Source of the DNA: UBA5862 sp002408105 | GTDB taxonomy: Bacteria; Pseudomonadota; Gammaproteobacteria; Pseudomonadales; UBA5862 | Direction: 5' to 3' | Assembly: GCA_034189125.1 (NCBI GenBank) | Contig: JAXHVB010000094.1 | Location: forward strand, 1 to 64,000 | Length of the DNA: 64,000 bases | Part shown: piece after piece, positions 45,441 through 55,961 of the stretch | Layout of the letters: the number at the start of each line of letters is the position of its first letter | Numbering within the stretch: position 1 is the first letter of the stretch | Notes under the pieces: model-generated | Seen by the model: only the letters and a program-made list of their open reading frames with translations | What the model was told of the DNA's origin: nothing | Database searches by the model: none | Translations under genes and position numbers: made by a program

Positions 45441-46058
45441 GTGGCCGCCAGCCTGCCGGCTCCCATCCGCACAGCCATCGAGGGCCTGTTGCGTCACGCG
45501 CTTGGCCAGAGCCCCAACGCCCAGAAACAACTCGGTCAGCTGATTGGCCGCCCGCTGGATGTCCACTGCCTGGCGCCCCCCGTGGCCGTGCGCCTCACTG
45601 CCAACCTGCAGGGCATTGGTCTCGAGGCGGTTGAGGGGCCGTCCGCCCCCGCCAGGGTTCAGTTCTCAAACCCGGACCTGCTGCGCACGCTGGTGACCGC
45701 GGAACCGCCACTGGCAGCGCTGCATGCCCAGGGAGACGTAGAGCTGGCAAGTGACTGGCAGCGCCTGCTCACTGAGCTGGACCTCGATTGGGAGGCGCTG
45801 CTGGCACTGGGTGTCGGGGACATCGGCGCCCATCAACTGGGCCGCGGGCTGCGCGCCGGGTGGCGGTGGCTTCGTCAGCACCGAGAACGGACGGATTTCA
45901 TCCTCCGCGAGTACCTGCACGAGGAGACCGCCCCGCTGGTCACCGGCGCTGCAGCTGAGACTTTTTTCTCTACGGTGGACGCGGTGCAACTCCAGACCGA
46001 CCGACTCGAGGCCCGCCTGGCGGCGCTGCGCGAAGCGCTGGAGCCCGCGCAACCGTGA
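45441..46058 (+). CDS. ubiJ: Ubiquinone biosynthesis accessory factor UbiJ
   Basis: A 205-residue protein with an N-terminal SCP2 lipid-binding domain ([19 protein letters not shown] ... [41 protein letters not shown]) and a C-terminal coiled coil (about 175-203). It helps assemble the soluble Ubi complex and pairs with UbiK. The GTG at 45441 is seven bases after ubiE. Its stop overlaps the ubiB GTG. Confidence 0.92.
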   Translation: MAASLPAPIRTAIEGLLRHALGQSPNAQKQLGQLIGRPLDVHCLAPPVAVRLTANLQGIGLEAVEGPSAPARVQFSNPDLLRTLVTAEPPLAALHAQGDVELASDWQRLLTELDLDWEALLALGVGDIGAHQLGRGLRAGWRWLRQHRERTDFILREYLHEETAPLVTGAAAETFFSTVDAVQLQTDRLEARLAALREALEPAQP

Positions 46059-47620
46059 AAGAACTGGCTCGGCTCAGACGCATCCTGTGGGTGGTGGTGC
46101 GCCACCGGTTGTTTGATCTCGGCGGGGACTGGAACCCGCCATTGGCTCTGGCCCTGTGTCTGGCCCCGTTGCGGATGCTGCCAGCCCCGAAAACGCCGCG
46201 GGGCGAGCGCTTGCGCCTCGCCCTCGAATCCCTTGGTCCCATTTATGTCAAGTTCGGGCAACTGCTTTCGACCCGCAGAGACCTGCTGCCCCCAGACATC
46301 GCCGATGAGCTGCGCGAACTCCAGGACAACGTGCCGCCGTTCGCCGCCACCACAGCCGTCGGACTGGTGGAATCGGCACTGGGTGCACCCCTCGACCAAC
46401 ACTTCGCGTGGTTTGACACAGAACCCTTGGCCTCCGCCTCCATCGCCCAGGTTCACCTGGCGCGCCTGCCCGACGGCGACGAAGTCTGTGTGAAGGTGAT
46501 CCGTCCGGGCATCGGGCGAATCATCGCCGCAGACTTGCGGCTGCTGCACCGACTGGCAAGGCTTGCCGAGCGCCACTCCGCGCAAGCCCGGCGGTTGCGA
46601 TTAACCGCAGTGGTTGCCGACTATGACCTAACCATCCACAACGAGCTGGACCTGCGGCTGGAAGCGGGCAACACCGCACAACTGCGACGCAACTTCGCGT
46701 ATTCTCCGCTGCTCTATGTGCCCCAAGTCCAGTTTGAGCTGACCCGCCAGAATGTATTGGTCACCGAACGGATCCACGGCATCCCCATCGCTGACATCCA
46801 AGGACTGCGCGCTGCCGGGGTCGACCTGCGCCAGTTGGCCTTGCGGGGGGTGGAGATCTTTTTTACCCAGTTGTTCGAGCACAATTTTTTTCATGCCGAC
46901 ATGCACCCCGGCAACATCTTCGTGGATGTCACACGACCCGACAGCCCCCGCTACATCGCGATCGATTGCGCCATCATCGGTTCACTGTCGCAGCAAGACC
47001 AGCACTACATGGCCAGCACGCTCTATGCTTTCTTCCAGCGCGACTACCACGAGGTCGCGCGGCTGCACGTGGAGTCCGGCTGGGTCGACCCCGACACCCG
47101 AGTACACGATTTCGAGAACGCGATTCGCAGCGTCTGCGAACCCATCTTCGCCAAGCCGTTGCGGGAGATTTCGCTGGGGTACGTGCTGATTTATCTGTTT
47201 CAGACCGCGCAGCGGTTCAACATGGAGGTGCAACCTCAGTTGGTGCTGTTGCAGAAAACCCTGCTCAACATCGAGGGTCTGGGTCGCGAACTGTACCCAG
47301 AGCTTGACCTGTGGGAAACAGCCTATCCTTTTCTCAAACGGTGGATGCACGAGCGCCACAGCCCGATTAAGCTGTGGCAAGCTGTGCGTGATCAGGCGCC
47401 ACGCTGGCTCGACCGACTGCCCGAATTGCCAGAGCTGGGCTTGCAGGCGCTGGATCAGCGTGGTGCTCTGGAGCGCCAGCAGATTGTCCTGCAGGGCGAA
47501 TTGAGCCAGCTGCGCGGCCAGATGAAGCGCCAGGCGCGGGTGGCAGCCTGGTGGCGCATCACCGGCGTCTTGGTGCTTGGTGCCGCTGGAATCTGGGCGA
47601 TGCGGGGTGCGCTCGAATGA
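46055..47620 (+). CDS. ubiB: Ubiquinone biosynthesis kinase-like ATPase UbiB
   Basis: An atypical kinase-like (ABC1/ADCK) protein of about 521 residues needed for ubiquinone synthesis. The KxGQ motif is in [16 protein letters not shown], the Ala-rich loop is [13 protein letters not shown], and the metal/catalytic segments are [14 protein letters not shown] and [10 protein letters not shown]. One C-terminal membrane helix (about 497-516) is clear. GTG start overlaps the ubiJ stop (GTGA). Confidence 0.96.
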   Translation: MKELARLRRILWVVVRHRLFDLGGDWNPPLALALCLAPLRMLPAPKTPRGERLRLALESLGPIYVKFGQLLSTRRDLLPPDIADELRELQDNVPPFAATTAVGLVESALGAPLDQHFAWFDTEPLASASIAQVHLARLPDGDEVCVKVIRPGIGRIIAADLRLLHRLARLAERHSAQARRLRLTAVVADYDLTIHNELDLRLEAGNTAQLRRNFAYSPLLYVPQVQFELTRQNVLVTERIHGIPIADIQGLRAAGVDLRQLALRGVEIFFTQLFEHNFFHADMHPGNIFVDVTRPDSPRYIAIDCAIIGSLSQQDQHYMASTLYAFFQRDYHEVARLHVESGWVDPDTRVHDFENAIRSVCEPIFAKPLREISLGYVLIYLFQTAQRFNMEVQPQLVLLQKTLLNIEGLGRELYPELDLWETAYPFLKRWMHERHSPIKLWQAVRDQAPRWLDRLPELPELGLQALDQRGALERQQIVLQGELSQLRGQMKRQARVAAWWRITGVLVLGAAGIWAMRGALE

Positions 47621-47997
47621 ATCCGTCCGGGAGACCAGAATTGGCAACACAGATCCTTGATGCTCTGGACAGGGTGCTTGCAGCCCGCCGTGACCAAGAC
47701 CCGGAAGCCAGCTATGTCGCCAGCCTGCACCACAAAGGTATGGACAAAATCCTGGAAAAGGTGGGTGAAGAGGCCATTGAAACCTTGATCGCGGCCAAAA
47801 ACGCCGCGAATGTCGGCACAGACCCGCTGGTGCGGGAGACCGCAGACCTGTGGTTCCACAGCCTGGTGATGCTCTCGCACCTTGGACTCAGCCACCGCGA
47901 CGTGCTTGAAGAACTGGCCCGCCGCTTCGGCGTTTCTGGACACGAAGAGAAGGCGGCCCGCGACCCTGGCCGCGGCCCCCAACCAACCGCCACTTAG
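47617..47997 (+). CDS. hisE: Phosphoribosyl-ATP pyrophosphatase
   Basis: Second step of histidine synthesis: hydrolyses phosphoribosyl-ATP to PR-AMP and pyrophosphate. 126 residues with the MazG-like helices: [31 protein letters not shown] and [19 protein letters not shown] overlaps the ubiB stop. hisI, which usually precedes hisE in the Pseudomonas version of this cluster, is absent here. Confidence 0.95.
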   Translation: MNPSGRPELATQILDALDRVLAARRDQDPEASYVASLHHKGMDKILEKVGEEAIETLIAAKNAANVGTDPLVRETADLWFHSLVMLSHLGLSHRDVLEELARRFGVSGHEEKAARDPGRGPQPTAT

Positions 47998-48016
47998 CAT
48001 CGACGAGGTAAACCCC

Positions 48017-48247
48017 ATGGGCTTTGGTGGAATCAGTATCTGGCAATTGGCGATCGTTCTGGTCATCGTGGTGCTGCTGTTTGGCACCAAGAAACTGCGC
48101 AACCTGGGTGGAGACCTGGGCAGCGCAGTGCGTGGCTTCCGCAAGGCAGTCAGCGAAGACGAAGACCCGGAACGGCTGGACAACCCAACCCAACCGGGCG
48201 TCCAAGAAACGACCCCCACGAAAGACCGCGAGGAGCAACCCCGCTAG
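48017..48247 (+). CDS. tatA: Sec-independent translocase subunit TatA
   Basis: Pore-forming subunit of the twin-arginine translocase. 76 residues: membrane helix [22 protein letters not shown], amphipathic helix around [19 protein letters not shown] with the FGTKKLR hinge, then an acidic tail. GAGG lies nine bases before the ATG. It is nine bases from tatB. Confidence 0.97.
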   Translation: MGFGGISIWQLAIVLVIVVLLFGTKKLRNLGGDLGSAVRGFRKAVSEDEDPERLDNPTQPGVQETTPTKDREEQPR

Positions 48248-48256
48248 GAAAGCGCC

Positions 48257-48577
48257 ATGTTCGACATCGGCTTTGCGGAATTGCTCGTGATCGCGGTGGT
48301 GGGACTGCTGGTGCTGGGTCCTGATCGATTGCCGGAAGCCACCCGCACCGGAGTCCTTTGGCTTGGCCGCCTGCGCCGGTCACTCACCCGAGCCCGCGAA
48401 ACCATCAGCCGCGAACTGAACACCGACGAAATCCGCCAGCAGCTGTACAACGAGGACATTCTCCGCGAGTTGCGCGAACGCGCCCACTCCACCGACACCA
48501 CTTTCCCGGAGCCACCGATCGCACCGTCCCCGGAAAGCGGCCCCGAACCCAGCCGAGCCGATCAGCGTGACGGATGA
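48257..48577 (+). CDS. tatB: Sec-independent translocase subunit TatB
   Basis: Receptor-complex subunit of the Tat translocase. 106 residues: MFDIGFAELLVIAVVGLLVL with the conserved acidic residue after the start, a GPDRLPEATRT hinge, a long amphipathic helix (about 25-75) and a disordered Pro/Ser-rich tail. Its end overlaps the start of tatC by 11 bases. Confidence 0.96.
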   Translation: MFDIGFAELLVIAVVGLLVLGPDRLPEATRTGVLWLGRLRRSLTRARETISRELNTDEIRQQLYNEDILRELRERAHSTDTTFPEPPIAPSPESGPEPSRADQRDG

Positions 48578-49316
48578 CCAACCGCCATCCGGCGCATCGA
48601 TGTCTCTGATTGAGCACCTGCGAGAGTTGCGCGCCCGTCTGCTTCGCGCCGTGGCAGCGGTGCTGGTGGTGACCCTGGGGCTCACACCCTTTGCGAATCG
48701 GATCTACGCCTTCGCTTCGGCGCCTTTGCAGGCGCTGTTGCCACCAGGCAGCAGCATGATCGCCACAGAGGTGACTTCACCGTTTTTCGCGCCGTTCAAA
48801 CTGACCCTCGTCGCCGCCGTGTTCATTGCGATCCCGGTGATCCTGCACCAGGCCTGGGCATTCATCGCACCGGGTTTATATGGCCACGAGCGGCGCCTGG
48901 CACTGCCGATCCTGTTCTCCAGCACCCTGCTGTTCTACCTTGGCGTGGCCTTCGCTTACTTCGTGGTGCTGCCACTCGTGTTCGCCTTTTTCACCAGCGT
49001 GGGTCCGAGCGGCGTGCAGGTCATGACGGACATCAATGCCTACCTCGATTTCATCTTGAAGCTGTTTTTTGCTTTCGGACTGGCGTTCGAAATCCCCATC
49101 GCAACCCTGCTCCTGATCCGGGGGCGGGTCATCTCGGCCGACGCTTTGGCCGCCAAACGCCCCTATGTGGTCATCGCCTGTTTCATTGCCGGCATGCTGC
49201 TCACGCCCCCGGACATCATTTCCCAGACCATGCTCGCGCTACCCATGTGGCTCTTGTTCGAGGCGGGTATCCTGCTTGGCCGCTGGACCGGGCGGGCGCG
49301 CCCCACAACCCCATGA
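48567..49316 (+). CDS. tatC: Sec-independent translocase subunit TatC
   Basis: Six-helix receptor for twin-arginine signal peptides, 249 residues. The conserved MSLIEHLRELRARLLRA N-terminus, MIATEVTSPFFAPFKL, PALxxHERR-like FIAPGLYGHERRLALP and FGLAFEIPI segments are all visible. The GTG at 48567 is the outer start and overlaps tatB; an ATG at 48600 (MSLIEHL) is possible. Its stop overlaps the next gene as ATGA. Confidence 0.97.
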   Translation: MTDDQPPSGASMSLIEHLRELRARLLRAVAAVLVVTLGLTPFANRIYAFASAPLQALLPPGSSMIATEVTSPFFAPFKLTLVAAVFIAIPVILHQAWAFIAPGLYGHERRLALPILFSSTLLFYLGVAFAYFVVLPLVFAFFTSVGPSGVQVMTDINAYLDFILKLFFAFGLAFEIPIATLLLIRGRVISADALAAKRPYVVIACFIAGMLLTPPDIISQTMLALPMWLLFEAGILLGRWTGRARPTTP

Positions 49317-49789
49317 CCTCCAGGCTGGAGCTGGCCGAGTACCTGCGCAGCCTGCCGCGCAAGCGAATGTCCGCCGGCGCGGTGCTCACCGACGCGCGGG
49401 GCCACTGGCTGATGGTGAAGCCGACCTATCGGGCCGGCTGGTCCATTCCCGGCGGGGTGGTCGAGGCGGACGAATCACCACGCCGCGCCTGCCAGCGTGA
49501 AGTCTTCGAAGAAACCGGCCTCGCGATCGAACCACACCCGTTGTTGTTGGTGGACTACGCACCAAGCCAAGGGGACCTGGTCGAAGGGGTTCATTTCGTC
49601 TTCGGCGCGGACCGCTGCGAAGCCGAGGTCGAGATTCGACTGGCCGATGACGAACTCTCGGCCTGGCGGTTCGTGCCACCTAAGACCGCGATCCAACTCG
49701 CCGAGCCAGGCCTGTCGCGTCGCTTGGCCGCGTTGGTCGAGGAAGGCCTGCCACGCCCGGTCTATCTCGAGCAGGGCTCAGCGCGTTGA
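49313..49789 (+). CDS. Nudix hydrolase
   Basis: A 158-residue pyrophosphohydrolase of unknown substrate. A complete Nudix box GGVVEADESPRRACQREVFEETG (Gx5Ex7REVxEEtG) begins near residue 49. The ATG at 49313 overlaps the tatC stop, so it is co-translated with the tat genes, but its role need not be linked to secretion. It converges with dtd across 16 bases. Confidence 0.9.
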   Translation: MTSRLELAEYLRSLPRKRMSAGAVLTDARGHWLMVKPTYRAGWSIPGGVVEADESPRRACQREVFEETGLAIEPHPLLLVDYAPSQGDLVEGVHFVFGADRCEAEVEIRLADDELSAWRFVPPKTAIQLAEPGLSRRLAALVEEGLPRPVYLEQGSAR

Positions 49790-49805
49790 CCGACCTGCCA
49801 GGACA

Positions 49806-50243
49806 CTAGCCTTCGAGCCAAAAGGTGGCGGGCCCCTGGTTCACCAACTCGACCGCCATGTCAGCACCGAAGCGTCCAGTCTGCACCTCAAGCCCTGCCT
49901 CACCGGCCACGGCCACCAGGTGCGAGAACAGCGCCTGGCCATGCGCTGGGTCCGCACCCCGGGAGAAGCCTGGCCGCAGGCCGCGCCGCGTGTCGGCCAC
50001 GAGCGTAAACTGAGGCACCAGCAGCAGCCCACCCGCGACCTCCAGCAGGCTTTGGTTCATGCGTCCCCGGTCATCCGGAAAGATGCGGTAGCGCAGCATC
50101 CGTTGAAACAGTCGGGAAACCCGTTGCGGGTCGTCGTCTACCTCGAAGCCAACCAGGGCGAGCAGGCCCGCATCAATGCTCCCCACGACGGCGTCCGCGA
50201 TCCGCACCTCCGCACGGCTGACCCGCTGCAACAGTGCCTTCAC
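49806..50243 (-). CDS. dtd: D-aminoacyl-tRNA deacylase
   Basis: Removes D-amino acids (and Gly from tRNA-Ala) mischarged on tRNA. 145 residues, closely parallel to E. coli Dtd as remembered: ALLQRVSRAEVRI, the signature VPQFTLVADTRRG (SQxT-type loop) and NQGPATFWLEG with the cross-subunit GP motif. The GTG at 50243 (VKALLQRV) is the only start near the family N-terminus; the longer frame overlaps the upstream pip gene. It lies 16 bases after pip. Confidence 0.95.
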   Translation of the reverse strand: MKALLQRVSRAEVRIADAVVGSIDAGLLALVGFEVDDDPQRVSRLFQRMLRYRIFPDDRGRMNQSLLEVAGGLLLVPQFTLVADTRRGLRPGFSRGADPAHGQALFSHLVAVAGEAGLEVQTGRFGADMAVELVNQGPATFWLEG

Positions 50244-50259
50244 AACATGCTGACCCGGC

Positions 50260-51216
50260 TCAGTCGTGCTGGAGCTCGCGCGCCATCGCGTCGGTGGCGC
50301 GCACCAGCGCGTCCACCGTGGCCGGCTCTGTCGCGCTGTGACCCGCGTCACGAATGATGTGCAATTCGGCATCGGGCCAGGCCGCATTCAAGGCCAGGGC
50401 GTTTTCCAATGGACAGACCATGTCGTAGCGCCCGTGGATCAGCACGGCGGGGATGCCGGCGAGCCGCTCGCAAGCGTTCAACAACTGGTTGGGCTGCAAA
50501 AACGCATCGTGCACGAAATAGTGGGTTTCGATGCGCGCCATCGCCAGGGCGCGCTGGGGCTTGAGCATGCGTTCCACCGCGGTGGTTGCGCTGCGCAGCG
50601 AAGAACACCGTGCCTCCCACAGGCACCAGGCCTTGGCTGCAGCCATGCGGGCGATTTCGTCTTCGCCATTGAGCCGCTGGTAGTAGGCCAACAACGGGTC
50701 CTTGCGCTCGGACGGCTGCAGCAAGCCAACAAAATCCTCCCAGTGGTCTGGGAAAATCCGATTCGCGCCCAAGCGATAAAACCAGTCGAGGTCCTGTTTG
50801 CGCGCAAGGAAAATCCCCCGCAGCACCAGCCCCATCACCCGGTCTGGGTGCGCTTGGGCGTACACCAGACTGAGCGTTGAGCCCCAGGACCCACCGAACA
50901 GCATCCAGCGGTCCACGCCAACCAAACTGCGGATCGCTTCGATGTCAGCGAGCAGGTCCGGCGTGGTGTTCTCGGTGAGGCTGGCATGGGGCTCAGAACG
51001 GCCGCAACCGCGTTGATCGAAGCAAATGATGTGGAAGCGGGTCGGGTCGAAGAAACGCCGACTGCTGGCGTCGCACGCGGCGCCCGGCCCGCCGTGAACG
51101 AAGAGCACCGGCACGCCACCTTCGGTACCGCTTTCCTCGACGTACAGCACATGGCCACCGCTGACCGGCAGCCGGTGGCGACGAAAAGGCTTGATTTCGG
51201 GGTACAGCTGGTACAT
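50260..51216 (-). CDS. pip: Proline iminopeptidase
   Basis: Alpha/beta-hydrolase that removes N-terminal proline from peptides. 318 residues: MYQLYPEIKPF, the oxyanion segment VLFVHGGPGAACD, DQRGCGRSEPHA, the nucleophile Ser in FGGSWGSTLSLVYAQ, and the catalytic Asp/His in HGRYDMVCP and DAGHSA. ATG at 51216 gives the family N-terminus. pip-dtd adjacency is also known in Pseudomonas. Confidence 0.96.
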   Translation of the reverse strand: MYQLYPEIKPFRRHRLPVSGGHVLYVEESGTEGGVPVLFVHGGPGAACDASSRRFFDPTRFHIICFDQRGCGRSEPHASLTENTTPDLLADIEAIRSLVGVDRWMLFGGSWGSTLSLVYAQAHPDRVMGLVLRGIFLARKQDLDWFYRLGANRIFPDHWEDFVGLLQPSERKDPLLAYYQRLNGEDEIARMAAAKAWCLWEARCSSLRSATTAVERMLKPQRALAMARIETHYFVHDAFLQPNQLLNACERLAGIPAVLIHGRYDMVCPLENALALNAAWPDAELHIIRDAGHSATEPATVDALVRATDAMARELQHD

Positions 51217-51445
51217 GCGGGGGGCCTCCGGGTCAAACGGGCAGCGGGCGTCCAGGTTCCTGCGTCGCATTGTGGTGCCGGAGTCCACGCGACGCAATCG
51301 GCCACCAGGCCGCTGCGCGACGGCGCCACCGTCGATGCGCCAATCCACTGCTAAGCTTTTCAGGACCACAAAGACTGCTCGGCATTCACACTGCAACGGC
51401 AGCACTGTACTGGTTGGCCCCGGGACCAACGACTTGCGGAACCCC

Positions 51446-53914
51446 ATGCCTGAAGCCACATCGACACCCATCGCCGCACAACCCTCAGACATCCAGCTGG
51501 ACTGGGAGGGGCAATTTGCTGCGCCCTCCATGGAGGAAGCACACCAGCTTTCCCAATGGCCTGTAAGGCGCCGATCCATCCAACGCATCAGCAGACTGCT
51601 CCTCGTTTTCTTTGCGATCGCAAGCGTCAATGAGTGGCTGAGCGTGGACGAGCCAGGCACGCTCCTGGTGCTGTCCATTGCGCGTGCGCTGCCACTGGTT
51701 CCATTTGTGTTTCTGGCGCTTGCGCTTCGAAAGAACCACAGTGGGGCCGTTGACTCACCATTGCTGGCCTTTTTGCTGACCATCAATGCCAGCTACCTCT
51801 GCGTCACCCTCGCCAAGGGCGGGGAATTCACCTTTCAGACACTGAACGTCGCGGTGCTGGTCATCGCGTACTACCTGTTCATCCCCCTGCGACTGCGACA
51901 TGCCTGCATGGCTTCGCTCTCCCTGACCCTCGGATACCTGCTGCTGTCGCTGGCCAGCGGCATCGCCAGTCCCCAACAGCTGGTGCTCACCAGCCTCATT
52001 CTGTCGGCGTTGAACGTCGGCGCTGCACGGGCCCTGCGCAGGCGGCACGTGCTCCATCGCCAGGCCTACGCGGAAGCACGTGACCGTGCGGCCGCCAACG
52101 AACAGCTCAAGGCACAGCTGGAGCGCCACCGCGCCTCCGAGCACATGTTCAGGGCGCTGACAGAAAACACCAGCAATATGACCACCATCTTGAATGGCAA
52201 TGGCCAAGTCACCTACTCCAGCCCCTCCGTGCTGCGCCACCTCGGGGTCACGGATGAGTCCAAAGAGCGCAAAAACAATCCAACCCTGGTGGTCCACCCA
52301 GACGACCGCGACAAGGTCCGACGGTGGGTCAACGAAGCCATCAATCAGCAGGGATCAACCATACGCATCACCGATGTCAGACTGCGCCATGGCAGCCAGG
52401 ACTGGCGCTACATCGAAGGCTACGTCACCTCGATGCTCAACGTACCCGGCGTCGAGGGCATCGTGATCAACTACCACGATGTCTCCGAACTCAAGGACGC
52501 CCACGCGCAAATGAGTCGGCTGGCGTTCTACGACAGCCTCACAGGACTCGCCAATCGCCAGCTGTTCAAGGACCGGCTGCAGCGCACCATCGAACAATGC
52601 AAACGCCGCGGCACCCAGGGCGCGCTGCTGTTTCTTGACCTCGACAATTTCAAAACGGTCAATGACACACTCGGCCACGAAGCCGGTGACCGGCTGTTGC
52701 GCGAGGTGGCCCGGCGGCTGCTCACCTGTGTGCGCACCGAAGATTCGGTGGCCCGACTCGGCGGCGACGAGTTCACCGTGGTCCTGCAAGATGTGGACAG
52801 CAGCGCCGCGGTCGGGCGCATTGCCCAGCAGCTGATTCGGGTGCTGGGCGAGCCGATTCCGCTGGCGTCTCGCTCGATCAATGTGGGGGTCAGCATTGGG
52901 ATCGCAATGATTCCAGGCGATGCCGATGAACTGAGTACCCTGATGCGCTACGCGGACCTGGCCATGTACAGCGCCAAGGCCCACCAGAGCGCGCATTTTT
53001 GTTTCTTCAGCGCAGAACTCAATGTGGAAGCGCAGCGCCGCATGCAGCTCATTGATGAGCTCAAGAATGCCGTGCGGGGCGGCGAGTTCTATCTGGAGTT
53101 TCAGCCCCAAATCGACCTTACAACCTACCGGGTGGTCGGACTCGAAGCGCTGGCGCGCTGGAACCATCCGGAGCGCGGCCTGATTCCCCCGGTCGAATTC
53201 ATCGATGGCCTAGAGGAATCCGGACTGATCGTGCCCATGGGCCACTGGGTCATTCACAACGCGATCCGCCAAGGCAAAGCCTTGATTGAGCAGGGGTACG
53301 CGGACCTGACCATGGCCGTTAACTTGTCCGCGCGGCAACTGATCGATCCTGAGCTACTGGCCCAGATCACCCTCGCACTCACCCAACACGGTTTCCCGCC
53401 TCGCCAGCTCGAGCTCGAAATCACCGAGCACGTACTGATGGAAGACTTCGCTGCCGCAGTCAGTGTACTGCAGCGGCTGAAGACACTCGGCGTTCGGCTG
53501 ACCATCGACGACTTCGGCACTGGGTACTCCTCGCTGAACTACCTCAAGCAACTGCCGGTTCAACGGTTGAAGGTCGACAAGAGCTTCATCCGCAACATTC
53601 CGGACGATAGCAAGGACATGGCCATCACCGCCGCGGTCATCGCCATGGCGCACAAGCTTGACCTGGAAGTGGTTGCCGAAGGCGTGGAAACGCTGCGACA
53701 GCTCCGTTTTCTTGAAGACAACCGCGCGGATCAGGCGCAGGGATTCCTGTTCAGCAGATCCGTGCCTGTGCCGGAACTTGCACAGCTGCTGACAAAACGC
53801 GGCCGAGCGGACTGGACCCGACCGGTTCAGACGGGAGCCACCAAGGTGTCCCATACGGAAGCCCGCTCAGGCGCGGCTGCTGACAGCACCGCACCCCAAG
53901 AGTCGCACAACTAG
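51446..53914 (+). CDS. Membrane PAS-GGDEF-EAL cyclic di-GMP protein
   Basis: 822 residues: five to six hydrophobic helices (about 48-200), a PAS domain (about 232-350), GGDEF (about 355-520) with intact GGDEF in RLGGDEFTVVL and an I-site RTED five residues upstream, then EAL (about 530-780) with intact LEALARW, NLSARQL, ELEITEHVLM and DDFGTGYSSLNYLK. Both the cyclase and phosphodiesterase sites look catalytic, so the net effect cannot be read from sequence. The start at 51446 gives a normal leader; the longer frame overlaps the divergent pip gene. Its stop shares CTAG with typA. Confidence 0.9.
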   Translation: MPEATSTPIAAQPSDIQLDWEGQFAAPSMEEAHQLSQWPVRRRSIQRISRLLLVFFAIASVNEWLSVDEPGTLLVLSIARALPLVPFVFLALALRKNHSGAVDSPLLAFLLTINASYLCVTLAKGGEFTFQTLNVAVLVIAYYLFIPLRLRHACMASLSLTLGYLLLSLASGIASPQQLVLTSLILSALNVGAARALRRRHVLHRQAYAEARDRAAANEQLKAQLERHRASEHMFRALTENTSNMTTILNGNGQVTYSSPSVLRHLGVTDESKERKNNPTLVVHPDDRDKVRRWVNEAINQQGSTIRITDVRLRHGSQDWRYIEGYVTSMLNVPGVEGIVINYHDVSELKDAHAQMSRLAFYDSLTGLANRQLFKDRLQRTIEQCKRRGTQGALLFLDLDNFKTVNDTLGHEAGDRLLREVARRLLTCVRTEDSVARLGGDEFTVVLQDVDSSAAVGRIAQQLIRVLGEPIPLASRSINVGVSIGIAMIPGDADELSTLMRYADLAMYSAKAHQSAHFCFFSAELNVEAQRRMQLIDELKNAVRGGEFYLEFQPQIDLTTYRVVGLEALARWNHPERGLIPPVEFIDGLEESGLIVPMGHWVIHNAIRQGKALIEQGYADLTMAVNLSARQLIDPELLAQITLALTQHGFPPRQLELEITEHVLMEDFAAAVSVLQRLKTLGVRLTIDDFGTGYSSLNYLKQLPVQRLKVDKSFIRNIPDDSKDMAITAAVIAMAHKLDLEVVAEGVETLRQLRFLEDNRADQAQGFLFSRSVPVPELAQLLTKRGRADWTRPVQTGATKVSHTEARSGAAADSTAPQESHN

Positions 53915-55728
53915 GCCGTTGAGCGGGAGCGGCGTTTGCGCTCACTCTCACTCAGTACTTTCTTGCGCAGCCGCACGTGCTTTGGGGTCACCTCAACCAG
54001 CTCATCGTCGTCAATGAACTCGAGCGCCTGCTCCAGGGAGAAGCGCGTTGGCGGGGTCAGCAGGATGTTTTCGTCGGACCCGGCGGCTCGAATGTTGGTG
54101 AGTTGTTTGGCTTTGAGTGGATTGACCACCAGGTCGTTGTCTCGGGAGTGAATGCCAATGAGCATGCCCTCGTAGACTTCTTCCCCCGGACCGACCAAAA
54201 GGCGCCCGCGGTTCTGCAAATTGAACAGCGCATAGGCCAAGGTTTTTCCCTGTCCGTTGGCAATCAGCACCCCGTTGTGTCGCACCTCAATTTCGCCAGG
54301 CTCTGCCAGGTCGTAATCGCTGAAATTGTGCGTCAAGATTCCCGTCCCTGATGTCAGTGTCATAAATTCGGAACGGAACCCAATCAGACCGCGGGCTGGG
54401 ATTCGGTACTTGAGTCGAACCCGACCAGCACCGTCTGGAACCATGTCTTGCAGCCGACCGAAGCGCGCTCCAAGCGCCTCCATCACGGCACCTTGGGACT
54501 GCTCCTCCACATCCACGACCAGCTCTTCGTACGGCTCAAACGTCTGGCCGTTTTCCTCGCGCTTGATCACTGCAGGCCGGGAAACCGCCAACTCGTAGCC
54601 TTCCCTGCGCATGGTTTCGATCAAGACCGAAAGGTGCAGTTCGCCACGGCCAGACACCTTAAAGCGGTCCGGATCCTCGGTCTCTTCCACTCGAAGGGCC
54701 ACGTTGTGCTTGAGCTCTTCCTGCAAACGTTCGAAGATGTTTCTCGAAGTCACGTACTTGCCATCTCGGCCCGAGAACGGCGAAGTGTTGACCTGGAACG
54801 TCATGCTTACAGTCGGCTCTTCAACCTTCAGTGCTGGCAGCGCTTCCACTGCGCCTGGGTCGCAGAGTGTATCGGAGATCCCCAGCTGACCAAGCCCGGC
54901 AACACAAACGATGTCACCAGCGGTGGCCGTTTCAACGTCGACGCGCTTCAACCCAATGTGCCCCATGATGGTCGTGACCCTGCCGGAGCGTTGCTTGCCT
55001 TGTGCATCAATGATTGCGAGGGCCTGGTTTTTGCGCAACGTGCCTCGTGCGATGCGCCCGATGCCGATCACACCGAGATAGCTCGAGTAATCGAGCGTTG
55101 TGATCTGGAGCTGCAGCGGCCCGTTTGGGTCCACCGATGGCGGTTCAACCTCCTTCACGATGGCCTCGAACAGTGGTGTCATGTCATCCGCCATTGCTTC
55201 AGGGTCCAAGCCAGCCCGGCCATTGAGCGCCGAGCTGTACACGACGGGGAAGTCGAGTTGCTCGTCGCTTGCACCCAACTGGTCGAACAACTCGAACACC
55301 TGGTCCACAACCCAGTGGGGACGTGCGCCGGGGCGGTCAACCTTGTTCACCACCACCACCGGCCTCAGCCCGCGGGCGAACGCCTGTTGGGTGACAAAGC
55401 GGGTCTGGGGCATGGGTCCATCCACCGCATCCACCAGCAACAGCACCGAGTCGACCATCGACAGGACCCGCTCCACTTCCCCGCCGAAATCTGCGTGACC
55501 GGGCGTATCCACGATGTTGATGCGGTATCCGTTCCACAAAATGGCGGTCGTTTTCGCCAGAATGGTGATGCCACGTTCGCGCTCCAGTTCATTGGAATCG
55601 AGCGCACGTTCCAGCTGTTCTTGGCCCCTTTCAAGGGTCCCGGACTGTTGCAGCAGCCGGTCTACGAGGGTGGTTTTCCCATGATCGACATGGGCAATGA
55701 TCGCAATGTTGCGCAAAGGTTCGAGCAC
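53911..55728 (-). CDS. typA: Translational GTPase TypA/BipA
   Basis: Ribosome-binding GTPase for 50S assembly and stress adaptation. About 605 residues (E. coli 607). G1 is [13 protein letters not shown]2 [13 protein letters not shown]3 [12 protein letters not shown] and G4 [11 protein letters not shown]; the EF-G-like domains V and the BipA-specific C-terminus ([16 protein letters not shown]) follow. The start is GTG at 55728 with GAGG six bases upstream; ATG upstream would add 73 unconserved residues. TATAAT at 55815-55810 (minus strand) is a possible -10 box. Confidence 0.97.
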   Translation of the reverse strand: MLEPLRNIAIIAHVDHGKTTLVDRLLQQSGTLERGQEQLERALDSNELERERGITILAKTTAILWNGYRINIVDTPGHADFGGEVERVLSMVDSVLLLVDAVDGPMPQTRFVTQQAFARGLRPVVVVNKVDRPGARPHWVVDQVFELFDQLGASDEQLDFPVVYSSALNGRAGLDPEAMADDMTPLFEAIVKEVEPPSVDPNGPLQLQITTLDYSSYLGVIGIGRIARGTLRKNQALAIIDAQGKQRSGRVTTIMGHIGLKRVDVETATAGDIVCVAGLGQLGISDTLCDPGAVEALPALKVEEPTVSMTFQVNTSPFSGRDGKYVTSRNIFERLQEELKHNVALRVEETEDPDRFKVSGRGELHLSVLIETMRREGYELAVSRPAVIKREENGQTFEPYEELVVDVEEQSQGAVMEALGARFGRLQDMVPDGAGRVRLKYRIPARGLIGFRSEFMTLTSGTGILTHNFSDYDLAEPGEIEVRHNGVLIANGQGKTLAYALFNLQNRGRLLVGPGEEVYEGMLIGIHSRDNDLVVNPLKAKQLTNIRAAGSDENILLTPPTRFSLEQALEFIDDDELVEVTPKHVRLRKKVLSESERKRRSRSTA

Positions 55729-55961
55729 GATGGCCTCACACAGAATCGAGTTCGCAAGAGCGGGGTTCGGCGCACAGCCTGGGGACGGTGGCTGCGCCAA
55801 AGGACGCGCATTATAGCGGTATAACCGGTCAAAAAACGCTGCGGGCCCACCGCCACCCGATTGACGCCCAAACCGCACTCGAGCGTCAAATCCCTTGACC
55901 CACTGAGCCCCCTGTGCCACAACTCGCGCCTGATTCAGGCTGGCCACAGGAAACTGTACCC

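Noticed and set aside
55810..55832. TTGACC and TATAAT as a complete typA promoter
   Set aside because: The boxes are only 11 bp apart. The TATAAT alone may still be a -10 box, but not with this -35.
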